NCBI RefSeq assembly: GCF_009911595.1
Contig: NZ_QWKG01000004.1
Coordinates: forward strand, 1 to 64,000
DNA from: Colidextribacter sp. OB.20
GTDB taxonomy: Bacteria > Bacillota > Clostridia > Oscillospirales > Oscillospiraceae
DNA: 64,000 bases
Direction of reading: 5' to 3'
Position numbers and translations under genes: made by a program. Below, in pieces: positions 1 to 7,270 of this stretch (position 1 is the stretch's first letter; every line of letters begins with the position of its first letter). The notes beneath the pieces are model-generated. The model was not told the DNA's origin. It searched no databases and saw only the letters and a list, made by a program, of their open reading frames with translations.

Positions 1-428
1 TGGTGGCAGCACAGCACCGGTTCTCCACCTACTACATCAACTGCCACCAACTCATTGAACAGCTCAAGAAGGCCCACTTTGAGAACCGTCTGCCGGACAA
101 GCTCAAGGTTCTCGCCAAGTACAGGATGCTCATCATCGACGAGATCGGCTACCTCCCCATGGACATCCAGGGCGCAAATCTCTTTTTCCAGCTCATTGCC
201 AGACGGTATGAGAAAACGTCCACCGTTTTTACCTCCAACAAGACCTTCTCCCAGTGGAACGAGGTCTTTGCCGACGTCACCATCGCCTCCGCCATCCTGG
301 ATCGTGTCCTGCATCACTGCACTGTCATTAACATCAAGGGCGAGTCTTACCGCTTGAAAGAACGCAAGGAATTTATGCGCCAGAAGCAGCAAATTGTGAA
401 CACTCTTTTTGAGCAAGGCAGCTGCTGA
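1..428 (+). CDS. istB: IS21-family helper ATPase IstB, C-terminal part
   Basis: This is the C-terminal part (about 142 residues) of the AAA+ ATP-binding protein that assists the IstA transposase in IS21-family transposition. The Walker B stretch LIIDEIGYLPM is followed by a sensor-like region with TSNKTFSQW and an arginine-rich tail around AILDRVLHH, the usual order in IstB. The reading frame is open to the first base, so the start and Walker A lie upstream of the window. A GTG at position 3 is in frame but is unlikely to be the real start, because IstB proteins are normally about 250 residues. Confidence 0.88.
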   Translation, partial: VAAQHRFSTYYINCHQLIEQLKKAHFENRLPDKLKVLAKYRMLIIDEIGYLPMDIQGANLFFQLIARRYEKTSTVFTSNKTFSQWNEVFADVTIASAILDRVLHHCTVINIKGESYRLKERKEFMRQKQQIVNTLFEQGSC

Positions 429-503
429 TTTTGTTACCCATCCCCGCCGAAAAACTACAAAATTTCTTCGGCGTTTTCTTACAATTTCATATCGGCGTTG
501 ACA
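1..503 (+). mobile_element. IS21-family insertion sequence, right end
   Basis: The window opens inside an insertion sequence. Its helper ATPase gene ends at 428, and the right terminus is placed at 503, where the outermost bases read inward as TGTCAACGCCGATATG on the minus strand. Two imperfect repeats (near 452-466 and 474-490, core ACAAAATTTC and ACAATTTC) resemble the multiple transposase-binding repeats at IS21 ends. A CGCCGAA/TTCGGCG hairpin (445-473) followed by T-rich DNA may terminate istB transcription. The element adjoins a headless rraA-like gene, so it probably inserted into that gene. The left end is outside the window. Confidence 0.75.
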
Positions 504-830
504 GCCCGGGATGTGGACGAATATGAGTCTATGGGCTTCCCGGTCTATGCCAAGGGTTTAGTCTGCCGGACTGCGCGGGGGCGCATGGTCCAACTCAGTG
601 TCAACCAGCCCATCCGCTTCGGAGAGGCCCAGGTTCGTCCCGGCGATATCATCTACGCCGACCGCAACGGTATCTGCATCATTCCCCCGGACCGGCTGAT
701 GGAGGTTATCGAGCAGGCGGAGATTATCGAGGCCAATGAAAACGCGGTGATCGAGGAGATGAAGCGGGGCATGAGTGCCGTAGAGGCCAGCCAAAAGGCC
801 AACTATGAGGATATGCTGAAGAAAAACTGA
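504..830 (+). pseudogene. RraA-like protein, 5'-truncated by the IS
   Basis: The frame encodes about 108 residues matching the C-terminal half of RraA-family proteins (aldolase/decarboxylase fold, also annotated as regulator of ribonuclease activity). ARDVDEYESMGFPVYAKG aligns with the intact paralogue at 6285-6989 (IRDLDAIREMDFPVYATG), and both have a PGD-x-I/V-x-D-x-(N/D)-GIC-x-IP segment. About 120 N-terminal residues are missing exactly at the proposed IS21 end. A TTG at 498 is in frame but belongs to the insertion sequence and has no convincing ribosome site. The metal-binding RD motif survives, but the substrate pocket should be incomplete, so the product is probably non-functional. Confidence 0.8.
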
Positions 831-842
831 GGACAGAAAGGT

Positions 843-2123
843 GTGAGGAGTTTGGGGAGCACAATCATTGAAAAGGTATTTGCCCGGACAGCCGGAAGGC
901 CGGTAAAACCCGGTGAAATTGTGGGTGTCACCGTAGACCGCCTGTTCATCAATGATTTCCAGGGCCCAATCGTATTTTCTCAGTTTGAAACATTGCATGC
1001 GGAAGCCGTAGTCCGTCCGGAGATGATTCTGTTCGGCATGGATCACCGGGTTCCTCCGGCGGATGTGAAGTCGGCCAATAACCACAGGATTTGCCGCAAA
1101 TTCTGCAAGGAGCACGGGATCGAGCGTTTTTCTGAGATCGGCCGGCATGGGATCGGCCACCAGATGATGGTAGAGCACTTTACCCGCCCCGGCGAGGTGG
1201 CCTTGGGGACGGATTCCCATGCCACTATGTACGGCGCTCTGGGGACGCTGGCCTGCGGCATCACCTCCTCAGATGCCGCTGTGATTATGGCAACCGGGAA
1301 AATCTGGCTCCAGGTCCCGGCAAGTATTCGCATTAACGTGGTAGGCAGGTTGAAGCCCGGTGTAACAGCCAAGGACATCTCACTGGCTATGATCAAGCTG
1401 GCGCCTTTGAACCAGTTTATCTACAAGGCGGTGGAAATCGGCGGCGAATGTATCCGTGAGATGAGCGTCTCCGGGCGGCTGGTCATTGCGAATATGGCGG
1501 CGGAGATGAATGTAAAATGCGCCATTCTCGAGGCGGACGAAAAGACCTTGGATTTTGTGGGCTGTACTGCGGATGAGTGCCACATCGAGCGGCCTGACTC
1601 GGACGCCGTCTATGAGCGGGTACTTACCCTGGATGTATCGGAGCTTGCGCCGCTGATTGCCTGTCCGCACAACGTGGATCAGGTGCGGACCATCTCCGAA
1701 GTGGAGGGCCTGGATGTGGATCAGGTTTTCCTGGGCTCCTGCACCAACGGGCGCATTGAGGATCTGGAACAGGCGCTGGAAATACTGGATGGAAAAAAGG
1801 TGCATGAGGGAGTCCGGCTGATTGTCGTACCGGCCAGCCAGGAGGTTATGCTGGAGGCAGTGCAGAAGGGGTATATCGAAAAGCTGTTGAAGGCGGGCGC
1901 GGCCATCATGACGCCCTCCTGCGCCTCCTGTGCAGGCGCGGGCGCAGGCCTGATCGGCGACGGCGAGCGGGCCATCGCTACCACCAACCGTAACTTTAAG
2001 GGCCGTATGGGCAGTCCCAACAGTGAGGTTTACCTTGCCTCTGCCTATGCGGCGGCGGCAGCGGCGGTGACTGGAAAAATCTGTGACCCGCGGGTGTTTT
2101 TAGAAGGGGAGGCGGTCAAGTGA
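843..2123 (+). CDS. Aconitase/LeuC-like hydratase, large subunit
   Basis: A 426-residue large subunit of the aconitase superfamily (LeuC/homoaconitase/dimethylmaleate-hydratase type). Three Fe-S cluster cysteines are in place: Cys300 in GSCTNGR and Cys360/Cys363 in TPSCASCAG, at the same positions as in the true leuC at 23,250. Such enzymes hydrate or dehydrate 2-hydroxy di- or tricarboxylates in the cytoplasm. The GTG start follows AGAAAGG. It overlaps the small-subunit gene by four bases, so the two are translationally coupled. Because a separate leuCD operon exists in this window, this pair is probably catabolic or uses another substrate, an inference supported by the neighbouring organic-acid genes. 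The substrate cannot be read from sequence. Confidence 0.85.
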   Translation: MRSLGSTIIEKVFARTAGRPVKPGEIVGVTVDRLFINDFQGPIVFSQFETLHAEAVVRPEMILFGMDHRVPPADVKSANNHRICRKFCKEHGIERFSEIGRHGIGHQMMVEHFTRPGEVALGTDSHATMYGALGTLACGITSSDAAVIMATGKIWLQVPASIRINVVGRLKPGVTAKDISLAMIKLAPLNQFIYKAVEIGGECIREMSVSGRLVIANMAAEMNVKCAILEADEKTLDFVGCTADECHIERPDSDAVYERVLTLDVSELAPLIACPHNVDQVRTISEVEGLDVDQVFLGSCTNGRIEDLEQALEILDGKKVHEGVRLIVVPASQEVMLEAVQKGYIEKLLKAGAAIMTPSCASCAGAGAGLIGDGERAIATTNRNFKGRMGSPNSEVYLASAYAAAAAAVTGKICDPRVFLEGEAVK

Positions 2124-2650
2124 AGCGCATCATCAAAGGTAGCGTCTATCTGTGCGGCGACAATGTGACCGCATACCAAATCATTGCGCAAAACCGCTGG
2201 GGCCTCGGTCTGAATCCGGAGGAGCTGGGAAAGTGGGCCATGGAAGGCGCCTGTCCGGAGGTCCTTAATGTGGAAAACGGCTTCCGGGATAAGGGGTACT
2301 CCATTGTTATCGGAGGTGAGGACTTCGGCGGCGGCGGAAAGAGTATCGAGCATCCTATCGCCGCCCTTCAGGGCGCGGGAATTGAGCTGTTAATTGCCGA
2401 CTCCTTCTCCCGCTACAGCTTCCGCAATGCCATCAACCGGGGGCTGCCCGCAATTTTGTGTCCGGGTATTACAAAAGTGGTCCACACCGGGGATATCATT
2501 GAGGCAGACCTTACCACCGGGACCGTCCGAAACTGCACCACTGGAGCGGAAATCCAGAGCGCGCCGCTCTCTGATCTGGTATTGGAATTTGTGGAGTACG
2601 GCGGTATGCTGGCGTATTACCGCAAGAAAAATCAGCAGGACCCGGCCTAA
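2120..2650 (+). CDS. Aconitase/LeuD-like hydratase, small subunit
   Basis: A 176-residue swivelling small subunit, partner of the preceding gene. The fold markers are recognisable (GDNV near residue 13, then a glycine-rich loop, and IADSFSRYSFRNAINRGLPAI), but the substrate loop is unusual. Canonical LeuD has NFGCGSSREHA, as in the true leuD of this window. Here residues 68-78 read DFGGGGKSIEH, losing the SSR core whose Arg contacts substrate in LeuD. The DTD-x-I motif near the N terminus is also replaced by TAYQI. This points to a different substrate from 3-isopropylmalate. The GTG start overlaps the upstream stop. Confidence 0.8.
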   Translation: MKRIIKGSVYLCGDNVTAYQIIAQNRWGLGLNPEELGKWAMEGACPEVLNVENGFRDKGYSIVIGGEDFGGGGKSIEHPIAALQGAGIELLIADSFSRYSFRNAINRGLPAILCPGITKVVHTGDIIEADLTTGTVRNCTTGAEIQSAPLSDLVLEFVEYGGMLAYYRKKNQQDPA

Positions 2651-2661
2651 AACGAGATTTT

Positions 2662-2705
2662 GAGGGAAATGCCGGTATATAAAACTGGCATTTCCCTCGT
2701 TTTAG
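2662..2705. terminator. Bidirectional terminator hairpin
   Basis: A perfect 12-bp stem (GAGGGAAATGCC paired with GGCATTTCCCTC, 2662-2698) is followed by GTTTTA. It lies between the LeuD-like gene (+) and the converging LysR gene (-). The AAAACGAG on its left gives a T-rich tail for the minus strand, so it can serve both genes. Confidence 0.85.
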
Positions 2706-2709
2706 TGGA

Positions 2710-3597
2710 TCAATATGGGACTGCGTCCGGGTAAATGGAGCGAATCACCTTAATGAATTTGGATATGGGAGGAGAGAGGTGTGCCGCCCGTTTCCAGAGG
2801 AGGAGATGAGAGATTTCCACAGTGTCCAGGATCGGGATCAGCACGACATTGTTCAGCTGTTGAGCCAGGCTGTCTGAGATAATGGCGCAATCGTGTCCGT
2901 TCTGCAGTGCGGATTCAATGAGACTGCTCTGAGCCGTATAAAGGAACACATTGGGCGTGATTCCCATCGCTTGAAACCGATTTTTCACTTGGGTTGTCAA
3001 ATGGGAATCCTCCTTGGTGAAGATAAGGGATTCATTTGCCAGATCGGCAAAGGTACAGCTGGGAAGGTCGGCCATATGGTGATTTTTTCCGATGGCTAGT
3101 ATACTGGATGTTTTATAGAGCTGCAGCCCGTCTACAAAGGGAAGCTGGTGCAGATAATCAATGGTCAGTGCCACGTCAACTTGACCGCTTTTCAGCTTCT
3201 GAGCCGCTTCCTGCGCATTGCACTCAAACACCTGCACCTGTGTGTTGGGACATTGGGTACGGTATTGCTGAAGAATAGACTGAAAAACCTGGGAGAATGA
3301 AAGTGGGACAACGCTGATTCGTAATTGCCGTACATTGCTTTGCAGGGTCTTCATGCGGTTGTACATGGCGTCCACATTGGCCAACAAATCATTGGTCAGG
3401 GAGAGAAACGTGCGTCCGGCATCTGTAATTTCAAAGGTCCGGTTATCACGTTTGAGCAGCGTGACGCCGAATTCCGACTCCAGATTGCTGATTGCGATGG
3501 AGACGGCGGGCTGGGAGACGTGAAGAAACTCACTGGCCCTGGAAATACTGTTGAATTTGCAGACAGCTTGGTAGTAATATAGTTGTGTTAAGGTCAT
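2710..3597 (-). CDS. LysR-family transcriptional regulator
   Basis: A 295-residue LysR-type regulator. The N terminus carries the winged helix-turn-helix (MTLTQLYYYQAVCKFNSISR, then AAVS-type recognition helix VSQPAVSIAISNLESEFG), and residues 90-290 form the periplasmic-binding-protein-like effector domain. It is transcribed divergently from the MATE and dehydrogenase genes and convergently with the LeuCD-like pair, so it most likely senses a pathway intermediate and controls this cluster. The 136-bp divergent gap (3598-3733) is AT-rich around 3640-3680 and is the expected operator region. I did not find a strong sigma-A promoter or a clear T-N11-A box there. Confidence 0.9.
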   Translation of the reverse strand: MTLTQLYYYQAVCKFNSISRASEFLHVSQPAVSIAISNLESEFGVTLLKRDNRTFEITDAGRTFLSLTNDLLANVDAMYNRMKTLQSNVRQLRISVVPLSFSQVFQSILQQYRTQCPNTQVQVFECNAQEAAQKLKSGQVDVALTIDYLHQLPFVDGLQLYKTSSILAIGKNHHMADLPSCTFADLANESLIFTKEDSHLTTQVKNRFQAMGITPNVFLYTAQSSLIESALQNGHDCAIISDSLAQQLNNVVLIPILDTVEISHLLLWKRAAHLSPPISKFIKVIRSIYPDAVPY

Positions 3598-3733
3598 AGA
3601 GCACCTCCATGGACGGCCAGCGGGTCAGAGAGCAAGGTTTTTAATAAGACTATCACAAATATGAAAAAATGTAAAGCGACCGGGATAAGATGCGTCCTGC
3701 TTTGGACATTTTCGCAAAGAAGAAGGGATCGAC

Positions 3734-5104
3734 TTGACAAGACAAATCGACTTCACTCAAGGCAGTCTGAGCAGACAGTTGATCTTGTTTTCCGTTCCGC
3801 TGGTTATGGGAGAGCTGCTCCAAAATCTATATAACACCGTGGACGCCATTGTGGTCGGAAATTTTGTCAGTGACACTGCGCTGGCGGCAATCAGCGTCTG
3901 TTCTACACTGTCCAATCTGCTGATTGGCTTTTTTAATGGCATGTCCATCGGCGCGATTGTCATTGTGTCACGGGTGTTTGGCAGCAAACAGGAGGAACTC
4001 TTGCGGCGGTATATCCGGGTTACCTTTACGTTCTCGGCGATATTGGGCGTATTCCTGTCGGTGGCCGGTATTTGCGGGACCGAATTTTTGCTCCGGCTTT
4101 CCGCTGTCCCGGACGACGCCTATGGAGAGGCAGTCATTTATCTGCGCGTCTATTTAGCGGGGATCATGTTTACTGTAATTTATAACGTAAGCGCGGGAAT
4201 CCTGCGTGCTATCGGAGATTTTAGCACACCGTTTATGATCTTGCTGCTGACCTGCTGTATCAATATCGTACTGGATGTCCTCTTTGTGGCGGTTCTTCAC
4301 TTAGGGGTCGCGGGCGTCAGTGTTGCCACGGTAATTTCCCAGTTTATTTCCGTTGTGGTTGTGTACATGAAAATCTGCAGACAGAGCCGTGCTCCGTGCT
4401 TTTCCATTCGCGAGACGATGTACTATGGAAAGAAAATTGTGTTGGAGCTGCTGAGCATAGGGATGCCATCCGGACTGCAAAGCTCCTTGGTTTCCTTTTC
4501 CAATCTATTTGTCTGGCGGTATGTCAACCAATTCAGTTCGGTGGCCACGGCGGGCATCGGTGTGGCCCAGCGGCTGGATAAATTTATTGCCATGCCCTGC
4601 AAGGCGTTTGGGACAACGGTCACAACCTGCGTCAGCCAGAATATTGGAGCAAAAAATTATAAGCGGGCCAGCAGCAGCGTCCGAATTTGCATCAGGCTGT
4701 CGCTATCCGTCACAATTACACTGGAGCTGGTCGTCCTTCTGTTCAGACGGCAGTGTGTGGGACTGTTTAACGATAACCCAGAGGTCATTGCAATCGGTGC
4801 GGCTATGATGCGGACAATCTTGCCCATGTATGTGGTTTTTGCTTTGAGGGAGATCCTGTACGGTGTCCTGCGTGGTCACGGCTATACGCATATTACCACA
4901 ATTCTGTCGCTGATTGGGATGGTTGGCGTTCGTCAGCTGTTCCTGGCTGTTTCTATGGCGGTCAATCCAACAATTACCAACATTTATTGGTGCTATCCAA
5001 TTGCGTGGGGGAGCACTTTGGTTCTGATTTATGGCTACTACCTCGTTGTGAAACACAGACCTGAATGGGAAAAAGAAGCAAATAAGGAGGAGATAATCAC
5101 ATGA
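3734..5104 (+). CDS. MATE-family efflux transporter
   Basis: A 456-residue polytopic membrane protein of the MATE (MatE/NorM-DinF) family, predicted to export small molecules using an ion gradient. The N-terminal signature GSLSRQLILFSVPLVMGELLQ and NTVDAIVVGNFV are typical, and about 12 hydrophobic segments are spread over two homologous halves. The likely start is TTG at 3734, preceded by GAAGAAGGG. The stop overlaps the next ATG by four bases, tying it to the hydroxyacid dehydrogenase. A MATE exporter inside an acid-metabolism cluster suggests efflux of a pathway acid or analogue, which is inference only. Confidence 0.9.
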   Translation: MTRQIDFTQGSLSRQLILFSVPLVMGELLQNLYNTVDAIVVGNFVSDTALAAISVCSTLSNLLIGFFNGMSIGAIVIVSRVFGSKQEELLRRYIRVTFTFSAILGVFLSVAGICGTEFLLRLSAVPDDAYGEAVIYLRVYLAGIMFTVIYNVSAGILRAIGDFSTPFMILLLTCCINIVLDVLFVAVLHLGVAGVSVATVISQFISVVVVYMKICRQSRAPCFSIRETMYYGKKIVLELLSIGMPSGLQSSLVSFSNLFVWRYVNQFSSVATAGIGVAQRLDKFIAMPCKAFGTTVTTCVSQNIGAKNYKRASSSVRICIRLSLSVTITLELVVLLFRRQCVGLFNDNPEVIAIGAAMMRTILPMYVVFALREILYGVLRGHGYTHITTILSLIGMVGVRQLFLAVSMAVNPTITNIYWCYPIAWGSTLVLIYGYYLVVKHRPEWEKEANKEEIIT

Positions 5105-6054
5105 AGCCAACAATCTACATCCCGCGCGTCATCGCAGAAGAGGGAACAAATTATCTGACAGATCGCGGCTTGGCCGTTCGAATTGGGACTGCCATGGATG
5201 AAGAGTCCATGTGCCGTGAAGTGAAGGGCTGTCAGGGCATTCTGGTCCGCACCGCACAGATCACACGGAAGGTGATGGAGGCGGAGCCGGAGCTGAAAAT
5301 AATAGCCCGGCACGGTACCGGGCTGGACATCATTGATGTAGACGCCGCGACGCAACTAGGCATTCAAGTGACCAATACACCTGAGTCGAACGGCCCCTCT
5401 GTGGCGGAACTGACAATGGGCGGAATGATTGCAGCGGCCAGAAAGCTTCCGCTGCTGAATGAGTCCGCAAAACGGGGAGACTTTTTCTTCAAGACCCACT
5501 GCCCGGGCGCTGAGTTGACCGGAAAAATGTTGGGCTTGGTGGGCTTTGGTGACATTGGCCGGCGGGTCGCTCAAATTGCCGCACTGGGCTTTCAAATGGA
5601 CATAGCTGTTTATGAGGGACACATGGAGGGTAAGCCGGTCCCGGATTATGTGCGGTTGGTCAGCTGGAAGGAGTTGTTCCGGTCTGCGGATTTTGTCTCG
5701 CTGCATATTCCGATGCGTCCAGAAAATGAGAATCTGGTGGGCAAACGGGAGTTCGGATGGATGAAGCCGTCTGCAATTTTTGTCAACACGGCCCGAGGCA
5801 AGGTGGTATGTGAGCAAGCGCTGCTGGAGGCACTGGAGTCCAGCGAGATCGCCGGAGCCTTTTTAGATGTTCTGAGCGTGGAGCCGTTCTCCGCCGGTCA
5901 TCCGCTTCTGAACCAGCCGAACGTTATTGTAACGCCGCATATTGGCTCAAACACCGGGGAGGCGCTGGCACGTTCGGGCCTCCATGCGGCCATGGATATC
6001 GTCTCTTTCTTCCGGGGAGAACCGCTGCGCTGGCCAGTCAATCATGTATATTAG
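5101..6054 (+). CDS. D-2-hydroxyacid dehydrogenase (SerA-like)
   Basis: A 317-residue NAD-dependent D-isomer-specific 2-hydroxyacid dehydrogenase, interconverting a 2-oxoacid and a D-2-hydroxyacid in the cytoplasm. The Rossmann motif GLVGFGDIGRRVA is present, as is the catalytic set Arg232 (NTARGK), Glu261 (SVEPF) and His280 (TPHIG). Length matches single-domain-pair members without the ACT domain of biosynthetic SerA, and leucine/serine biosynthesis is not suggested by its neighbours. The start follows AAGGAGG and overlaps the MATE stop (ATGA). The true substrate is unknown. A phosphoglycerate or hydroxy-dicarboxylate specificity is possible. Confidence 0.9.
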   Translation: MKPTIYIPRVIAEEGTNYLTDRGLAVRIGTAMDEESMCREVKGCQGILVRTAQITRKVMEAEPELKIIARHGTGLDIIDVDAATQLGIQVTNTPESNGPSVAELTMGGMIAAARKLPLLNESAKRGDFFFKTHCPGAELTGKMLGLVGFGDIGRRVAQIAALGFQMDIAVYEGHMEGKPVPDYVRLVSWKELFRSADFVSLHIPMRPENENLVGKREFGWMKPSAIFVNTARGKVVCEQALLEALESSEIAGAFLDVLSVEPFSAGHPLLNQPNVIVTPHIGSNTGEALARSGLHAAMDIVSFFRGEPLRWPVNHVY

Positions 6055-6113
6055 AAAAGACAGCCACCCACTGTGTTTATAAATCAAATTTATACATAAT
6101 TTATATTCTTAAT

Positions 6114-6142
6114 TTTACAATTGATACCCACTGTGATATAAT
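6114..6142 (+). promoter_or_regulatory. Strong sigma-A promoter upstream of the rraA operon
   Basis: TTTACA (6114-6119), a 17-bp spacer and TATAAT (6137-6142), with a TG one base before the -10 (extended -10). The sequence ACCCACTGTG occurs twice, at 6066-6075 and 6125-6134, the second copy overlapping the promoter spacer, so it may be a regulator site. The transcript would start near 6149, about 48 bases before the small leader ORF. Confidence 0.7.
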
Positions 6143-6196
6143 TTTCATACACAAGTTATCCAAATTGAAAACGTAAAAGGGGTAAGGAGGGTGACC

Positions 6197-6283
6197 GTGA
6201 AGAAGACGATAGCAGAAACAATTATCGCGGCATACACCGGCCTGGAGAGGTCCATCCTGGTGATAAAGAGAGGGGTATTTTGA
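6197..6283 (+). CDS. Small leader ORF upstream of rraA
   Basis: A 28-codon ORF (GTG start, beginning MKKTIAETIIAAYTG and ending VIKRGVF) preceded at ideal distance by AAGGAGG (6184-6190). A second GTG at 6191 is in frame but too close to the ribosome site. Its stop lies one base before the rraA ATG, so it may act by translational coupling as a leader peptide. I do not recognise the peptide. It is amphipathic and lysine-rich at the start. It could be fortuitous. Confidence 0.4.
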   Translation: MKKTIAETIIAAYTGLERSILVIKRGVF

Positions 6284-6284
6284 T

Positions 6285-6989
6285 ATGGCAATGGGAAAAC
6301 GGGTATTTACGCAGCGCAAGCTGGTTGATCCGGACATTTTAAAGGGCTTTGTGGGCCTGCCCGCCTCTAATATCGGCGATAGCTTTGAGCGTATTGGTTG
6401 TATGGATCCCCGCATTAAGCTGATGTCGGCCCCTCAAGGTGTGTCCTTTGTGGGAAGTGCGTTGACCATTAAGTCCCGGGGCGGGGACAATCTGCTGATC
6501 CACTATGTTTTGGAGAACATTGCCAAGGAGGGCGACTTCCTGATCGTTTCCAACGAGGGCTGTCCTACCCGCTCTGTGATTGGCCAAAATATGGCCTGCT
6601 CCATGCAGTCGCTGAAGCTGGCCGGCATCGTGATTGACGGCCCCATTCGTGATCTGGATGCCATCAGGGAGATGGACTTCCCTGTATACGCCACAGGCGC
6701 CTGCCCGGGTGGGCCATTTAAGGACGGCCCCGGCGAGGTCAACGTTCCTGTGGCCTGCGGCAACATTACGGTCAACCCCGGCGACGTGATTGTCGGTGAC
6801 CAGGACGGTATCTGTGTGATTCCACGCCAGGAGGCCACAGTGATTCTGGAGGAGGCCAAAAAGAAGTTTGAAATCGACCAGGCCAGTCTGGCCAAGGCCA
6901 AGGCGGGCAACAGCTACGGCCAAGGCAAATGGGCCGCCGCACTGGAGAAAAAGGATTTTGAAATTATTGATGGCTGCTACACATTCTAA
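6285..6989 (+). CDS. RraA-family aldolase/decarboxylase-like protein
   Basis: A 234-residue RraA-family protein. In this family, members act as class II 4-hydroxy-4-methyl-2-oxoglutarate/4-carboxy-4-hydroxy-2-oxoadipate aldolases or oxaloacetate decarboxylases, and others bind RNase E. The GPIRDLDAI segment holds the Arg-Asp pair used for substrate and metal binding, and the NPGDVIVGDQDGICVIPR segment is typical of the fold. RNase E inhibition is unlikely to be its role in this organism, and the surrounding hydratase, dehydrogenase and CoA-transferase genes favour an aldol cleavage or decarboxylation step. The start follows GAGAGGGG. A truncated paralogue lies at 504-830. Confidence 0.85.
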   Translation: MAMGKRVFTQRKLVDPDILKGFVGLPASNIGDSFERIGCMDPRIKLMSAPQGVSFVGSALTIKSRGGDNLLIHYVLENIAKEGDFLIVSNEGCPTRSVIGQNMACSMQSLKLAGIVIDGPIRDLDAIREMDFPVYATGACPGGPFKDGPGEVNVPVACGNITVNPGDVIVGDQDGICVIPRQEATVILEEAKKKFEIDQASLAKAKAGNSYGQGKWAAALEKKDFEIIDGCYTF

Positions 6990-7041
6990 TTGAGAAAAGT
7001 AATTCCGTTGAATTAGAACTGTGCTGGGAAGATGAATTTTT

Positions 7042-7176
7042 ATGATTATTGATGTTCGTCCCTATAGGCTGCAACTGTGCTATCGAAACGACTTTGCTGA
7101 GAAGTATCCCGAGTTTACAGACGAGGAATACGACGTAGTTATGGGCGGAAATGCGAAGAGAATCTACCTCCTATAA
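7042..7176 (+). pseudogene. Amidohydrolase relic with internal deletion
   Basis: A 44-codon frame begins MIIDVRPY, like the first strand of amidohydrolase-2 family proteins (MIID-x-H/R), and ends YPEFTDEEYDVVMGGNAKRI, like their conserved C terminus (GGNAxRxxGL). The roughly 230 to 280 residues between are missing, without a frame change. The upstream site is weak (GGGAAGATG at 7026-7034). I read it as the remains of an amidohydrolase or decarboxylase gene that once belonged to this cluster. A translated micro-protein is possible but less likely. Confidence 0.55.
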
Positions 7177-7201
7177 GTCATAAAAATTCTGCGCAAGAAA
7201 C

Positions 7202-7234
7202 ATTCAGCTTTCAGGTAGCGTCTGAAAGCTGAAT
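7202..7234 (+). terminator. Perfect hairpin upstream of the CoA-transferase
   Basis: A 13-bp perfect stem (ATTCAGCTTTCAG / CTGAAAGCTGAAT) with a 7-base loop, followed by TTATATATCG rather than a clean T run. It may be a terminator for the upstream relic or a 5' mRNA structure for the gene that starts 36 bases later. Confidence 0.55.
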
Positions 7235-7270
7235 TTATATATCGAAATCAATATGATGGAGGTCGTAGTT

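Noticed and set aside
498-830. TTG start at 498 giving a complete small RraA
   Set aside because: The start codon is inside the IS end and half the fold is missing.
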